From: Medicago truncatula
Taxonomy: Eukaryota > Streptophyta > Magnoliopsida > Fabales > Fabaceae
DNA: 64,000 bases
Assembly (NCBI RefSeq): GCF_003473485.1
Contig: NC_053044.1
Span: forward strand, 25,045,591 to 25,109,590
Direction of reading: 5' to 3'
Below are positions 1 through 12,881 of the stretch, piece by piece. Under the pieces are notes generated by a model that was not told the DNA's origin, made no database searches, and saw only the letters and a program-made list of their open reading frames with translations. Position numbers and translations under genes: made by a program. The stretch's first letter is position 1, and each line of letters starts with the position of its first letter.

Positions 1-1351
1 AGAGAAGAGCTGATAGATAGAGCGTTGTTTGTTTTTAATTACTTAAATAAATGATTATATTTTTAATTTAAAATCTCAACCCTTAGATGTTTGTTTGCCA
101 TATGTCTTGCATCTAACCCCTGAATGGAGCAAGATGTAAATGGAGCATACCTGGAAACATATACTTTGCATGCATTGTATTTAGTCAATACTGATTAAAA
201 ATGTATTTATATTTTATCATATAATGTTGGGGCGTATTTTGCTCCAACAACACAAACTACATTGTTTTTAAATTACATATAAATATTTTAGACTCAAAGA
301 TATGTTGAATTATAACACGCAATATCTGGGTTAGCATCTAGTTAAACATTAATAAATTATACAAAAATGTTTTAGATATGCGTAAAGACAGGAAATGTTA
401 ATCAACCAAAGTTCCATTCATAATGTTTCAGTAGCAATTCTCTTGATAGTACCAATAGAAATTGCACATATTTTAGCATAACTATTTAGTACATTGCAAT
501 TGTTAAAGTTTATTCTCCAATTTCCAAACAGTTATTATTGATATTTTTGGTACAAGCGTTATTATAAAAGATGGTTATGTTGTAGTAATTTGGTTTAGTA
601 TTTTTCAGAGCGCACATGATATTTTGCAACAAATAGAATGAGTTCCATAATGAAACCTACACACTCCTCTAGTTTGAATTCATGAGTGATACTGCAACCA
701 TGACTTATGGATCTAAGCACATGTTAAATGTGAGGAGAAATAGCAACTTTAAAACTACTAATAGTTTGGTTAATGGTATGGCCAAAAAGTAGAAACATGA
801 GAAACACCTCCCTTGACTTGGAAGACACTCGAATATCTACTACTATCACTCAACTATACTGTCCTAACTTCAATCTTAAGGACATTGTTGATTTTAATAG
901 GGGTGAACATGTGTCATATGATCCAACAATTATGAAAATAAAGCTAGTAGAAAATGTTATTTTAACCTTCTATATATATAACAGGGAGTAATTATCCAAA
1001 AATCCTAACTCAATCGACAAAAATGTTAAAATTGGTAGGTCGTACGTTACGATCAAGGTTTGAATCTCAACTCCTCCATTTATGTGTGTGTTCATAATAC
1101 TATTGTTATTTTCTCTATCTATTAAAAAAATAGCAATGATTGATAAGCAAAGGGGAGAAAAAAATTGATGACATTTCTCCTCTCTTCCTTTGATAGTCTC
1201 TTGTATTTTAGTATTCTAGTATTTATATTATATTCCACGAGTGGATTAATTTCATCTTACTTTTATATCTGGTTTTATTGTAATTTCATATACTCTTTAT
1301 TTAATCCAAATTGCATAATATCCATCCATTCATTTCTCCACCGTTACCTTT
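1..1351. other. intergenic, no gene recognised
   Basis: AT-rich DNA downstream (3') of CaML copy 1. The short open frames here have no recognisable domain and no splice-linked partner. I see no transposon ends, RNA gene or tandem array. It does not obviously match the duplicated 3' modules that flank copies 4 and 6. Confidence 0.5.
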
Positions 1352-1842
1352 TCAGTCGCATATAAATCCCCAACCCTTACACATGATATTAAAAAACTCC
1401 TTATAGTTGACTAGTCCATTACCATCAACATCAGCCTCTTTGATAATCTCATTCACCTCTTCATGGGTCACGTTTTTTCCAAGAGTTATTATGACATGAC
1501 GAAGCTCAGCTGCAGAGAAGAAACCATCTTGGTCCTTGTCAAAAGCTGAGATTTGTTTATCAGTAAGTGGATTAATCATTGGAGAAAGATTTATCTCTGC
1601 AAAAGAGAAAGAAGATAAGAGGAGAAGGATGTGTTTGTGATATCGAATATTTGGTGAAATATAATTGAATATGCATTAAATTATTCAAACATATGTATTT
1701 AACTTAGAAAAATAAATTATAGGCTAGAGATTGATTTACTTGGAATAGGAGGCGGAGGAACATGAATATCAGCTGCAACTAGAGAAAAGATAATAACAAA
1801 AAAAACAAGACAGAGAAATAAATACGATTTTGAATAAGGCAT
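1352..1842 (-). CDS. CaML: CaML copy 1: secreted two-EF-hand calmodulin-like protein
   Basis: Two exons on the minus strand: exon 1 1740-1842 and exon 2 1352-1596, with an intron of only 143 bp (donor A|GTAAATC, acceptor TTTTGCAG|AG). The protein is 115 aa. Residues 1-34 form a signal peptide: [12 protein letters not shown], a hydrophobic core, then FSLVAA before DIHVPPP. Exon 2 retains a calmodulin-like start region ([10 protein letters not shown]) that runs straight into an EF3-like loop [12 protein letters not shown] and an EF4-like loop [12 protein letters not shown], ending ICD. Calmodulin EF1 and EF2 are therefore missing by an internal deletion; both remaining loops have canonical Ca2+ ligands. 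The family is secreted to the symbiosome space of nodules (established for M. truncatula CaMLs). The short intron, AGTAAA donor and proline-rich VPPPPIP segment make this the most divergent copy. The CaML number is not assigned. Confidence 0.85.
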
Positions 1843-1889
1843 ATCACTTTTTTACTATGAAATTGAAATAATTGATAAATAATAATAAT

Positions 1890-1960
1890 AATAATAATGT
1901 AGTAGTACATATATATAGATAAAAAATATGCCTTATATATGGGGTCAAGAGTCAAGTGTA
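1890..1960 (-). promoter_or_regulatory. CaML copy 1 promoter core
   Basis: On the minus strand a block resembling that of the other copies (CTTGACTCTTG upstream of a TATA element) lies above the signal exon. The TATA-like stretch is at about 1933-1940. An ATA/ATT-rich leader follows. The CTCTT within it matches the OSE2/NODCON2 nodulin-promoter motif, which is short and could occur by chance. Confidence 0.5.
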
Positions 1961-2062
1961 GTTATTATTATAAAAATTACAAACTAAAATGTAAAAAACT
2001 TATCTATGTAGAGTCTGTTTTATTTGCATATGAGAAATTATGAAAAAGTACATTATAAGACA

Positions 2063-2065
<3 letters not shown>

Positions 2066-2117
<52 letters not shown>
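2066..2117. repeat. (AT)n microsatellite
   Basis: An uninterrupted AT dinucleotide run of about 52 bp upstream of CaML copy 1. A second, shorter TA run lies near 2508-2531. Confidence 0.95.
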
Positions 2118-2120
<3 letters not shown>

Positions 2121-4110
2121 GAAAAAGGCGTACATGAACTTCTTAAGTGACCCATAGGAGGGAAGATCGACACTTAGGCCAACAAGTGTTATGGTGTACG
2201 GGTTAATAAGAGGGAAACGTGCATGTGGAAATTTGATTGAGTTTCTTCATTTGAGGAATTGAGAAGTAATGCTTTGATTGTGGGAGAAAAAGCTTCAAGT
2301 AAAGTGGCAAAACATAAGAAAATGCGTTATGACAATCAAAAGACTTTTATACAATTTATGTTTGACACATAAGAAAATGTGTTCTGACAATCAAGAGACT
2401 TCCACAAATAGTTCAAATGCTCATGCATAACAATGTTGTCTCCTAAATCTATGGGTGATATTTATAATTATAAAAAGCTAACGGGCAATATTTTACCTTA
2501 TTGCCTTATATATATATATATATATATATATCACATTTCTTATGTAGCCAGGCCACATTACAACCCTTCAAAGACCTTGGTGATCTATGCTTTAATATTT
2601 TTCAAAATTGTATGCTTGGATGAATGCATAACTTAATCAAGAGGTTAATATGATTGACTGATGTCAGTTCAAGTCCCCACATATTGATCATATTTCATTA
2701 TCTACTTACAACTAAGTGTGTTAGGTGTGATTCATTATTAATTATGTTGTTGGATTGGAATGCATGAATTAAATTTTGAGTTTTGAATAAATTTCAAATT
2801 CATGATTTTATTTCAGATTTGTGGTAAACATAAGACTTGCCGGTACAATTTAGTTGTGAATCATGCATCTCAAATTTGTTTCAAAAACCAATTGACTCAT
2901 TGGAAATCTTTGTGAATCACTTTCTTGCATTCAATTACATATATTTTTGAGGCATTTTGTTTGAGTACAAACAAAGTTCAAAATTAGGGAGAGTTGATAA
3001 GTTCCGAATTACTGTTATTTTTCATAGCACATATTGACTTGTTTTGCAAGAAATCTAAAACAAACACCCCTAATTTGATATAAATATCACTTATATCAGT
3101 AAGATGTTCCTGAAAGCTATTACGTCCTGCTTTATACAATTCTATATGTTTAAGACAATTACTGGATCAATGTGGCATAAAGGAAGGAAAGTACACGCGT
3201 CAGAGTTATGCCAAAGTCTTATAAAGACATATGGAGACAATAACGACTCTCTAAGAGAGCATAGTGAGGTGAAAGTGATCCTAAATAGAGGATTATATAA
3301 GGAAAAGCCAAAGACGGTTTAATGTTAAGTTGAGCAAGCAAAGTCGGTTTAAGGAAAATATCTAAAGGTTGTTTTTCCCTCCCTTAGCATATCTATTATT
3401 TCTTAACCCTCTATAAATAGAGGTGTAGGTCATTTGTAAATGTAATCAACTTTTAAACCTATAACACTATAGTGAGAGAACGAGGGTAGAGAGTAGATGA
3501 AGCCACTAGAAGACTGGAGAATCTAAGAGATAAGCTTGTTGATGTTTCTCCAACATTCAATAACTCTCATTTGTTAGTCATGAATACATGGGTAATTAAA
3601 CTCTCTCTTTTGTTAGGATTGGATGTGAATAGCTAGGAATCTATGTAGTACTCTCATTTCTTAGTCTAAATGATTTATGTTTTCAATATAATTTTAGTCT
3701 AAATATGTTCTTAATGATTTGCCACCGAAGTAGTGTGCCGCAATTGATCTTTTTATTGAGTCAAACCCTAGTAAGGCAGACTATCAAAGGGACATGGTTT
3801 AGATTATGTATAAGTGACCCCGTCCGAGAGATGGCAAGTAAGTCTATATTCATGTATAAATTTTTGGTCATACGCCATAGAAACAATTGTCTATTTTGTC
3901 GTCGTGCATTGGAAGTTAGTTGTTTCTATTTTATCTCGCATATTAACCTTAATTGAATACATGATGAGGAAAGGATGGAGTTATATCAGAAGCAAAAAAA
4001 GTATACAATCTAATAAGACCAAACATACGAGAAATAGCTATTGAAATTCAAACCCAGCCAAAATCTAGCTATATTTATTCAGTTTTACTTTGATTCAAAC
4101 CACTTAACAT
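2118..4110. other. intergenic, possible retroelement promoter fragment
   Basis: No gene recognised. Around 3405-3450 the sequence CCCTCTATAAATAGAGG, followed by TTTGTAAATGTAATCAAC, looks like the U3/R boundary of a plant LTR. I cannot define LTR ends, a primer site or coding domains, so no element is called. The small frames at 3104-3322 and 3705-4044 are unrecognised. Confidence 0.35.
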
Positions 4111-5525
4111 CAGGGATGGAGCTACGTAGTATTGAAATGGGGAGACTGCCACCGTTGTCACATGGTGCAGTATACTACCTCTCCATATAAGTATAGTCTT
4201 CTCCACCCCATCTATGTAAAAAATACATTAACACCTTTTCTTTTCATCAAATAATAACTTTTTTGCAAGTTTTTTAATCATATAATAAACCAATATAGTG
4301 ATTCTTTTTTATATAAATTCAACTAACAATAACCAACTTGTCAATTCCTAATTGCCGATTCCTATTTCCATGCAATAATTATTCGAAAAACTAAGTGTAT
4401 CGTCTCTTACAGAAACAGGCAAATCACTTGACTCGTAAGCTTAATTCAATTGGATTAGTATGGGAGTTGTATAAATATATACAGAAATTAGGGTTTGTAC
4501 CTCATACACCTATTTAAAAGTTAAATTCTAGTCCCTAAACTATTTGACAAAAAATCAATAAGCAAATCACTTCCACCTAACATTATTATGTTATGTTTTA
4601 ATTATAAACCATGCCAACTATTTCAATAAATTAATAGTATATAACCATTCCGTAAAAAAACGAAGGATGATATGATCTTGATGGCTACATTTTTTTGATG
4701 TATCTTTTTTATCAAGTAGTCTAGTCCATGGTTAGATTCATACATAGAAGTGGAGAATTAGGATTCGATCTCTAACCCCGATAAATAATGTTCATTCAAC
4801 TAAGTTATATTTATCAAACATTTTCTGAAGGGAATTAACATTTATTTTATGTATCAGCTTTTGTAGCATATATGATCTTTTTTTTTGTTTTTCATCAAAC
4901 TAAATTTTATATAATTACTAGCGAAAAGACGGGCACTCACGTTCCCATCTTTCAGCTCTTTTTATTGCACTAATATTTGAAAATTATTAACCGTGTTTAT
5001 TTTATGAAATTTTGATTTGGATTAAAACTAAAAATATAAATGTTTCTTGCTTTCAAGTGATAGCAAACCAAACTAATCATGATTATTTATTTCAATCACA
5101 CCAAGAATAACAAAAAAATATATAATCTAAGTTCTTTTTTTAATAACACCAACAATGATCTTTATTATAGAAAAAGTTGTTTAAGGGTATAATTGAGATA
5201 ATGAAAAAGTAAGTATAAATATATTCATCTAGTTTGTTGCACTTTTTAAATGATAAAGGAAAAAAAATCGGATATATTATATATTCATATCGTGTTTGTT
5301 ATATTTTTTTAATATTTAAATTTATTCTTATCTATTTGTTACATGTGTTATTTGTATTTAAAATTGAGTGCATCTTTGAAAGAAAAAATTCATCCCAAAG
5401 GAGCTGAAAGAGTTGTTTTCTTTGTATACGGTATATATTAAGAGTAGAAGTTCGTTCATATTATGTTATATATCATTTGCTATATTTTCGCCACCCTCCA
5501 TATGATTTTTCCTGGCTCCGCCCTG
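4111..5525. mobile_element. non-autonomous hAT-like DNA transposon
   Basis: The ends read CAGGGATGGAGCTACG at the left and GGCTCCGCCCTG at the right, imperfect inverted repeats of hAT type. The element is flanked by a perfect 8-bp target duplication CTTAACAT (4103-4110 and 5526-5533). It is 1415 bp and AT-rich, with no transposase frame visible, so it is non-autonomous. hAT elements characteristically make 8-bp duplications, which supports the class. Confidence 0.8.
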
Positions 5526-5533
5526 CTTAACAT

Positions 5534-7018
5534 GTTTATAAACAACCACTTCTAAAAAATATTATATACAAAATTAAATTAACTAACCACGTCTCAATGA
5601 TACAATATTTTATTTGTTTGATAAAACTGACATATTTACGAGAGAAACCATCCGATTTCCTCTGTTATCGATGACGATGAAAACATTTTTTTCCTCAAAT
5701 GTACCTAAATTACTCAATAACGTCATCACAACTACAACCACTTGATACGCAACCACCATATGATAGTTTTTCAAAGATGATTGGGGAGATCAATGAGATG
5801 GCGAAAAGCACCATGCCTGTATCGCCACCTAAACCACCCAAATTTGACTTATAGTCTCATGGCCAAACCTCCAAATCCACCCGTTGCCAAGTACGGATTA
5901 ATGGTGAGTGACTCAGTTTCCCATTAATTGAGGAAACAAGTACTGCAAGATCTAAACCGAACCTAGTAGAACTATTCTCCCTGACCCTTGGTAAGGTAGA
6001 TGCTGATAGAGTTGCTCATTTGTAGAACTACCGAGTGGGAGAGTGTGCTATGACCTAAGATTCGTAGATAGTAAAACCCGTTAGGAACACTGACCTTCAT
6101 TGCCTATGGAAATTTATGAATGTCAAGTTAAGTCTATGTTTCAATTACCTTTGAGGGAGTAAGACCCCCACACTAAAAATCCTTACGAAGGTGGCGGATC
6201 ATATAGGATTTATAATCCTATACCTTAGCGTGCGTATAACCTTAGTGTGGACCAGTAGGTGCAACTCAACATTGATATACCGAAATCAGACTCCGGACGT
6301 AAGGATCACCGTGCGATCAACAGGTGCTACATGACGAATCGATTAGGTTAGAACGTCCCGATTGACTCATCACTTAGATAGTCTACTTACGATAACTAAA
6401 TGCAGCATGAATGTTATTTAATTCCAACAAAAACATAGGGGGGATTCAAAGAGTCCTAACTCTTACTTACTTTTCTGCAACCAAAAAAGGTAACTTGCTA
6501 TGTTACAAACAGATAAAAATTGCAATCTCTTATCCATCAACTCTTTATTTATATTTTGTTAAACCAAATAAGTAACGCGAACTGTTTGGACGAAACAAAA
6601 ATCCATGTGGATACGATACTCTACTTACACTTTATTACTCGGTAAACGATTTGGTACACTTACCTAATCTGAACATAAATGTTGCAATTTCCTAATGAAG
6701 TTATATGAACTACATTACTTGGCCTGTGGAAGTCCTGATATCAAGGAAGGAGAGCAAAGTAGAAACATATATAGATTGTTAAAGCTCGCCTACAGATTAG
6801 TAACAGTTTAATAATTTCAGTCAATTTTGTATATATGCTTTATCTTGTTTAACTGACTGAAATTTTTAAGTTTCATCATGTCTAAGTTTATGTGAAAGTT
6901 TTTAAAGAAATGGTAGGTTGTACATTTAATTGATTGCAAAACATTTGTTGCCTAGCGAAATACTAAAGTTTCCCCACACTTACTCATATTGAAACACACA
7001 CACACCAAGGAGTAGAAA
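5534..7018. other. intergenic, unclassified repeat-like DNA
   Basis: No gene seen. Parts (about 5880-6380) are less AT-rich than their surroundings and read like decayed transposon sequence, but I found no terminal repeats, target duplications or domains. Confidence 0.35.
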
Positions 7019-7111
7019 CATATATTGATGGAGCTCATATGGATAGACGTAACCATTCTAATCCTTGTGAAACATACGGAAAGTTTCCTTAAGATCTTTG
7101 TCGTTCATCTT
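7019..7111 (-). pseudogene. EF-hand 3 relic downstream of CaML copy 2
   Basis: Directly after the CaML copy 2 stop, a shifted minus-strand frame reads [17 protein letters not shown], then a stop codon, then NGYVYPYELHQYM. This aligns with the calmodulin segment leading into EF3 (KMKD, ELKEAF, FDKD, NG, ELRHVM). It shows that copy 2 descends from a longer four-EF-hand gene shortened by a frame change at about 7111; the relic then decayed. No EF4 relic is recognisable further left. Confidence 0.7.
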
Positions 7112-8013
7112 ACATGCGCGCTGCGAGGTTGAGGAATTCGGAGAAATCAATGACACTATTCCCGTCAGTGTCGAACTTATTCATCGTGGCCAGCAAGTCG
7201 AACTCAGTTGGGTTCTGGCCGAGCGACCACATTAGAGTCCCAAATTCCTTGGCAGAAATACAACCATCTCCATCCTTATCGAAGAGGTTGAAAGCCTTCT
7301 TAAACTCTGAAACTTGTTTGTCATTGAGTTGATCGTCCATTGGAGGAAGATTTGGTTCTGCAGAAGCAAAAAGAGAAGAGGAGAATGATTTGTATGTTTT
7401 TTTAGAAAGGAGTTTCTATGATGCATTCACTATTTGCTCTCATTGTTCAATATGATCCGTACCCAAAATTTAGAATGGAGTTTATAGGATGGATTCATAA
7501 ATTGAATCGTTTAGGTGTGTTTGTTTCTGTGGAAAAAACTTCTTTTTTTCTAGGGAGGAAAAAAATCATTTTTATGAATTACAGAACTATTAATCGACTT
7601 GTGTAATTTAGGAGATATCATTTTATAATAAAAAAAAGAAAAAAAAACATGTAAAAAATTTCAATATTCTCTATTATTAGTAAATAAAATCTGAAAACAT
7701 TAAATGTTATATAGCTAACGCTTTTAGTAAATAATACTTATCTATTATAGTCTACACTTATCATGCGTGGTTGCAACATCCTTTATATTGTCTGGGCATT
7801 ACCGTAATTGTTTTAGCTGTCTCGCAGCAGCTTGCCTTTGTTTCCGGTTATGCTTCTTTACATACATAAATTTGAAATACAAAAATAAATTATAGGCTAG
7901 AATGACTCACCAATGGTAAGAGTCAGTGGAACATAACTATCGGCTAAAATTTGAGAAGAGGAAATGACATAAAGACCAAAACCAAGAAACAAATATAATT
8001 TTGAGTGATCCAT
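7110..8013 (-). CDS. CaML: CaML copy 2: secreted protein with calmodulin EF1-EF2 only
   Basis: Two exons: exon 1 7911-8013 and exon 2 7110-7357, with an intron of 553 bp (G|GTGAGTC to TTCTGCAG|AA). The protein is 116 aa. The signal peptide [15 protein letters not shown] has a hydrophobic core and an A-x-A-like site at SQILA before DSYVPL. Exon 2 adds EPNLPP, then the old calmodulin start [19 protein letters not shown]1 loop [12 protein letters not shown] (canonical) and EF2 loop [12 protein letters not shown] (Gly at position 6 replaced by Ser), ending NLAARM. The C-terminal half is lost; an EF3 relic follows the stop. This is the copy closest to ordinary calmodulin in its N-terminal half. 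It should be secreted to the symbiosome space by family analogy. Confidence 0.85.
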
Positions 8014-8059
8014 ATCACTTCTAGGCGGTGACAGTGCAATGGTTGATAAATAATAATGT

Positions 8060-8067
8060 AGTAGTTT

Positions 8068-8137
<70 letters not shown>

Positions 8138-8240
8138 GCAAGAAGTTGACCTGTTTATAGGGCCAAGAGTCAAGTTTAAATTTAAATTTAAATTAAGGCA
8201 AAGTATGTGGCTAAAAAACCTTTTGAAAGGATGTAAATAT
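8060..8240 (-). promoter_or_regulatory. CaML copy 2 promoter and AT-repeat leader
   Basis: TATAAA on the minus strand at 8154-8159 lies in the conserved context CTCTTGGCCCTATAAACAG. Downstream of it, inside the presumed leader, is an AT microsatellite of about 65 bp (8071-8135). The blocks further upstream (8170-8335) align with the promoters of copies 3-6. Confidence 0.7.
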
Positions 8241-8335
8241 TAATTAAAAAATTACAGTTGAAAACGTAACACATATTTATATAGAGCCTCTAAATTTGTG
8301 TTTTAGATTGGGTCAAGACTAATTTTCTCTTTGGA

Positions 8336-11227
8336 TTTGGTCCTCCCAAGTCACTGATTTAGAAACAGACTATAACATAGTCTTGTCCTAAATGTATTGG
8401 ATAAGGATCGCCTAAGGTAATGTTGACCGTTCATTCTAGAATCAAGGTCAACATTATCTAATCTCTGCATTAGTGTCCTTTGAGATAGTTGTTTGAGATA
8501 AAGTTTGAAGGGACCCAAAACCCTAATTCGCCACTATATAAAGGTTAACTTGTGCTCTCTACCTATGTCCAAACAATTCTATTCTAACAACCACACACAT
8601 TCATTGCAGTTTTACTCGATCGTTAGAGTGTATGCCCCCCCCCCCACACACACACACACACACACACACACATCCATAAAGGAAAGATTTGTTTTCAAGT
8701 CTGTCAATCTGAACACATCCACAGTCATTGGTGATGAAATTGGCAAGTGCAACAAATCATACGCAAGTAATAAAGTAGTAAGTTATGTCTCCACTGAGAT
8801 TGTCGTTAAAATCAGTAATTAGTGGAATTTATTAGAAATAAAATAATTTAATAAGAGATGAAGTTCGTTTGCAGGGTTTTACATGTCCTTCTCAATGCGA
8901 GATTAGGTTTTGTGATTCATAATTATAATGACGATTAGGGAATCCTTGAATCCCCCCTTCCATCTTTCTTGGAATTAATTTGGTTGATTGTTAGTTTATG
9001 ACCTGTCTTTCGAATTAAGAACGGAGGACATGGCCTTGTGATGTATCAATAGAATTTTTAGTTTCATATCGCCGCAATTCAACCAGTTACAATTGTGATG
9101 TTCCCTTAAGATGAGTCATAGCCCTAAATTCATACTTAGATTCAATGAAAAGAATTTTATTTTGAAAATAAGCAATTTACTACTGTCTGGTTTGGACAAA
9201 TTTAGGGTTGTCTATCCTAATATTCTCCATCTAAGATATGGTATAGAAACGGACATATACAAATTAAATCAGACACTTGAATCATAAACTGAATAAAAAA
9301 ATTATTAATTGAATCCCAAAAATAAGAAGAGGTTCATCATGGAACCTTGATCAAAGAGGTTTAGTTGCACATGGCAACTGACATCATTACCAAACAATAG
9401 AAAAAAAAATTCCCTAGAGAGAACAAGAGGAAGATGGAGATCCTTTGCCTTGAAGCTCTTATGCTTGACCCTTGCATTGTGCCGCTAGCTTTCTGAATGA
9501 ATAAATGAATGTACAAGGGTCTCTATTTATAGTTCATCATTACTTAGGGGTTCGGAGAAGAAAACTAGGCTTTTTCCACCGATTCATCTTGAAAAATAAG
9601 CAAACAATAGTTCTTCCCACAAGCCACGTGTGGGGTGCATGATACAACATTCAGGGGTGTATTAGGTATATTCTGTCTTGAAATGCCTTGGAACTTAAAA
9701 TGAATATTCTTTAACTTATATTGTCTTCAAAGACCTTCGATGAACCATTGATCTTCAATCTTCATATCCTTGATACTTCATGTGATGTCTTGTTTCGACG
9801 ATTTACAAGATTTCTCACTAACAAGACCCAAAACTCATATGAAGTTGTATGATTTAGGATAAAACTGAATTACAACGACTCAAATGAAAATAATACAAAA
9901 TGTTCCTCAAACCATTGACAACTCCTCTAAATGACCTCTTATTTTCCTTCAAATGCAAATAAAATAAATAAAAATATAGTCAAAAATATCATATGATATC
10001 CCATCATCAGTCATGCTCAGGTCGTACCTCTCTAGTCCCATTGGACTATTTGGCATCGTCTGTGGGAAACTTTCCTATGTTTCATCACCAAATATTTCAT
10101 GATATCTAATGGTCAACACTCGATTTCTAGTAATAATCAGCTCTTTTGTTGGCAACACCTAGCCCCATTAGATTGACAAAAGAACAATTTTGTCATCACC
10201 TCCAAACTAAAATTGAAACTAACCCCGTGATGGATCCATGACGATTCTACCTTCACATTTGATCCCAGACATAGTGTCCTATAACCTAGATAACCAATAG
10301 ACTCCTCCCTTTAAAGGAGGCTACCAAACTAACAATCTCATCTGATACATTCTAGATGCAATTCAACAATCATCAAAGATAATTGTAGCCCAAGGTAAGT
10401 GACAGGTCTGCGCTAAGAACAGGAAGATGCATATCCCCCACTAATAAGGTTAATTAGAAATCGCACGCACACCAAAAACACACTAGAACATGGACCGTTG
10501 GCGAAAAGACACGACATTTTTTGTCCCCGAAAGATTTAAAGTCTAAGACCCCCATCATCGTCCACCGTCCTAGTCCCCTCAACGCCATAATGTTAAATAC
10601 TATATGAAACCTCCAACCCTCCCTCCCCTCGCTCCTATGGGGCATGGAGTTTGTTGTAATGATGAAAATTCTCCATTGAGACGTTCCTATTGCAGGTCAT
10701 TATCTTATGAGATTTCCTCGTATGAAGATGATCTCCCTTAGAAGAATTTATTTCACCGCGATAATCAATGATTACCTGGTGCCTAGATATCTTCAGAAGT
10801 TCTTCCCACTGTAATTATACAATGGAATAACAGGCCCATACAACAATTTTGAAACGGTTAACATGTTGTCATTTTGCAATGCCTAGGGTCCATTGAAGTG
10901 CAAGTTTTTCTTATTGACAATAAGAGAGTGTACAATGGCTTGGTTCAAAGGCTTAAGACCATTATCTAGTAATTTTTGGTTGAAATTTGTACACGTTTCA
11001 CGACCCGCCTCACCACCTCCTAAAGGCAACCCAAGTCAGCGGAAAACCTTACAACAATATGTTAGAAGAAATATGAAACCTTGAGAGCATACATTGAGAG
11101 ATTAAACAAAAAAAAAGTACAAGTGAGTAATGTTGATGAAATGATGAAGACCTATCTTTTGAGACAAACATTCTTGATGGGAAACAACTGCCCAAAGATT
11201 ATTGCCCTCAATAAGAAAGAAGTCGTG
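8336..11227 (+). mobile_element. degenerate gypsy-type LTR retrotransposon fragment
   Basis: At 10049-10068 the sequence TTTGGCATCGTCTGTGGGAA resembles the primer-site/leader signature common after plant gypsy LTRs. Downstream (10930-11190) broken frames read AWFKGLRPLSSNFW and LQQYVRRNMKP, resembling retroelement gag. A TATA box (ACTATATAAAGG, about 8533) and a C8(CA)n run at 8637-8671 suggest a long 5' LTR, though I cannot fix its ends. Compared with the CaML copy 3 unit, homology breaks at about 8335 and resumes at about 11228. The fragment thus replaces about 530 bp of unit sequence. Confidence 0.55.
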
Positions 11228-12881
11228 ACGAGCGGCAAAGCCCAAGTCTTGATTATCAACTGCTTGTGTATGTATAATTGTTTGGCGGGACGCCCACATT
11301 AGTCAGACTTTGTGTCGTCTCATCAGCCGTGCATCTCATTTGACTTCGAAATAATTGTATCATGATATTTAAGATAAGACATACTTTTGAAAAAGAGTTT
11401 AGTCTTGAAGAGTGAGAGACTAAGAACTTATATTGTTTTTCAATCCACTTTCCTCCATTTTCATTATCCTCGGATCAATTTTTTTAAAACAAGCATCGTA
11501 CAATTAGAGTTATGCACTAAGAAGTTTATAGTTTAAATTCTAATTATTTAGAAAATTAAATACTCTCATAAATTTTATTTATTTTAAATATTTTCGTTTA
11601 ATGAACTTACAAGCCTACTAGTTTTTTTGTTTACAATCAAAAATTGATGTGATTTCAAGTGGTGTAACAAGCAACATGATATTTTACTATTATATCATAA
11701 AATTCAAACAAATATATCATAAAAACTCGTCTCTTCTTCAAAATGGTTTTTGGTAATTCTTCAAGACATCCTTGTGTACACTACGGGTGGAGGGTGGAAC
11801 TTTTCTTGGGTGAAGATCAATAGCGGTGTCTGAGCAGAATTAGGCATGTTCTTGGGATGTGTTGGGGGCAGAATGCCACGTTGCAATTTTCCTCTTCTTT
11901 TGTGTGCCCTTGTTTGGATGTGTCTTGGTTGTTGTTGGTTGGTTCAGAGCTTTGGTTTTACTTTGTTTTAGTCCCTTTCGTTTCTCAGTCTTTTTTGTAG
12001 TTTTTTCCATTAGAAATGAGGGAAGAAAGTTATATTTTCAAAGACTAAATATATACTCCTTCCGTTTCAAAATATAAACAGAATTCATTTTTTAGGTTCA
12101 TTCATTTAATGATGTAAACGAGGGAAGAAAGTTATATTTTCAAAGACTAAATATATACTCCTTCCGTTTCAAAATATAAACAGAATTCACTTTTTAGGTT
12201 CATTCATTTAATGATGTATGTGGTTTATAATATGGAGGGAGTATTTGATTTCCTAAACTATATAACTTTTAAGTAAACAAAAAAATAGGATGGAAAGTAA
12301 AATACAAATGGATGGTCAGACAAAAGTCACTCGGACTACTTAAACAAAGGGACTGAGAAAACAAGTATAGAACTAATAATGAGTAGAAGCAATAATTAAA
12401 GCAAACAAGCCAACCAAAAAAAAACTAATGACCACAAATAAAACATCTAATAATAGAAATAGAACAACGGTTCTCATCAAAACTTGTTTAACGTGTCAAT
12501 TTTATATGTTCATGTGCTTTTTCAAATTTTTGGTTGGTCCCTTTGCTTTATGACCTTGGGTTAGAGGTGCATATTGCCCAACAAAATTTTAAATTTTTTT
12601 CCGTCAAAAAATTGCATGATTTAGTCATCCAAAATATCTCTATTTATATAAATAGTCGATGTTGCTTCAGCTTTTAAAATTTTAAATAATTGTTGTAGCT
12701 ATACCTAGAATATTATATTAAAATATATCACCAGTCTAGTTCTGTAAGGACTAAATATTATTTAATCCATTATAATTTCTAACACTTAGAAATTGAAAGA
12801 GTAATTTTAGCCATAATAGTTATCCTATTATGGTTATAGACTCCAAAAGGAAATGGAAAAAAAATAAGAAGGGGATGGGAG
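11228..12881. repeat. duplicated CaML intergenic module (copy near CaML 3)
   Basis: From GAGCGGCAAAGCCCAAGTC onward this stretch is homologous to 16570-17143 plus 19448-20314, to 32715-33016, and to 37014-38395. It lies between CaML genes and contains no coding sequence I can support. The shared order of blocks shows the cluster grew by duplication of units containing one gene plus its flanks. Confidence 0.8.
12056..12241. mobile_element. Stowaway-like MITE with internal tandem duplication
   Basis: Ends CTCCTTCCGTTTC and GGAGGGAG with flanking TA are typical of Tc1/mariner-type MITEs. Sister units read straight through (AGATATATATTTGATTTC near 19735 and 37815), giving an empty site. About 103 bp spanning host sequence and the MITE left half is repeated in tandem (about 12019-12121 and 12122-12224). 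Confidence 0.7.

Noticed and set aside
8028-8243. Proteins made of YIYIYI repeats (also at 7944 and 36169)
   Set aside because: Translations of AT microsatellites in the CaML leaders.
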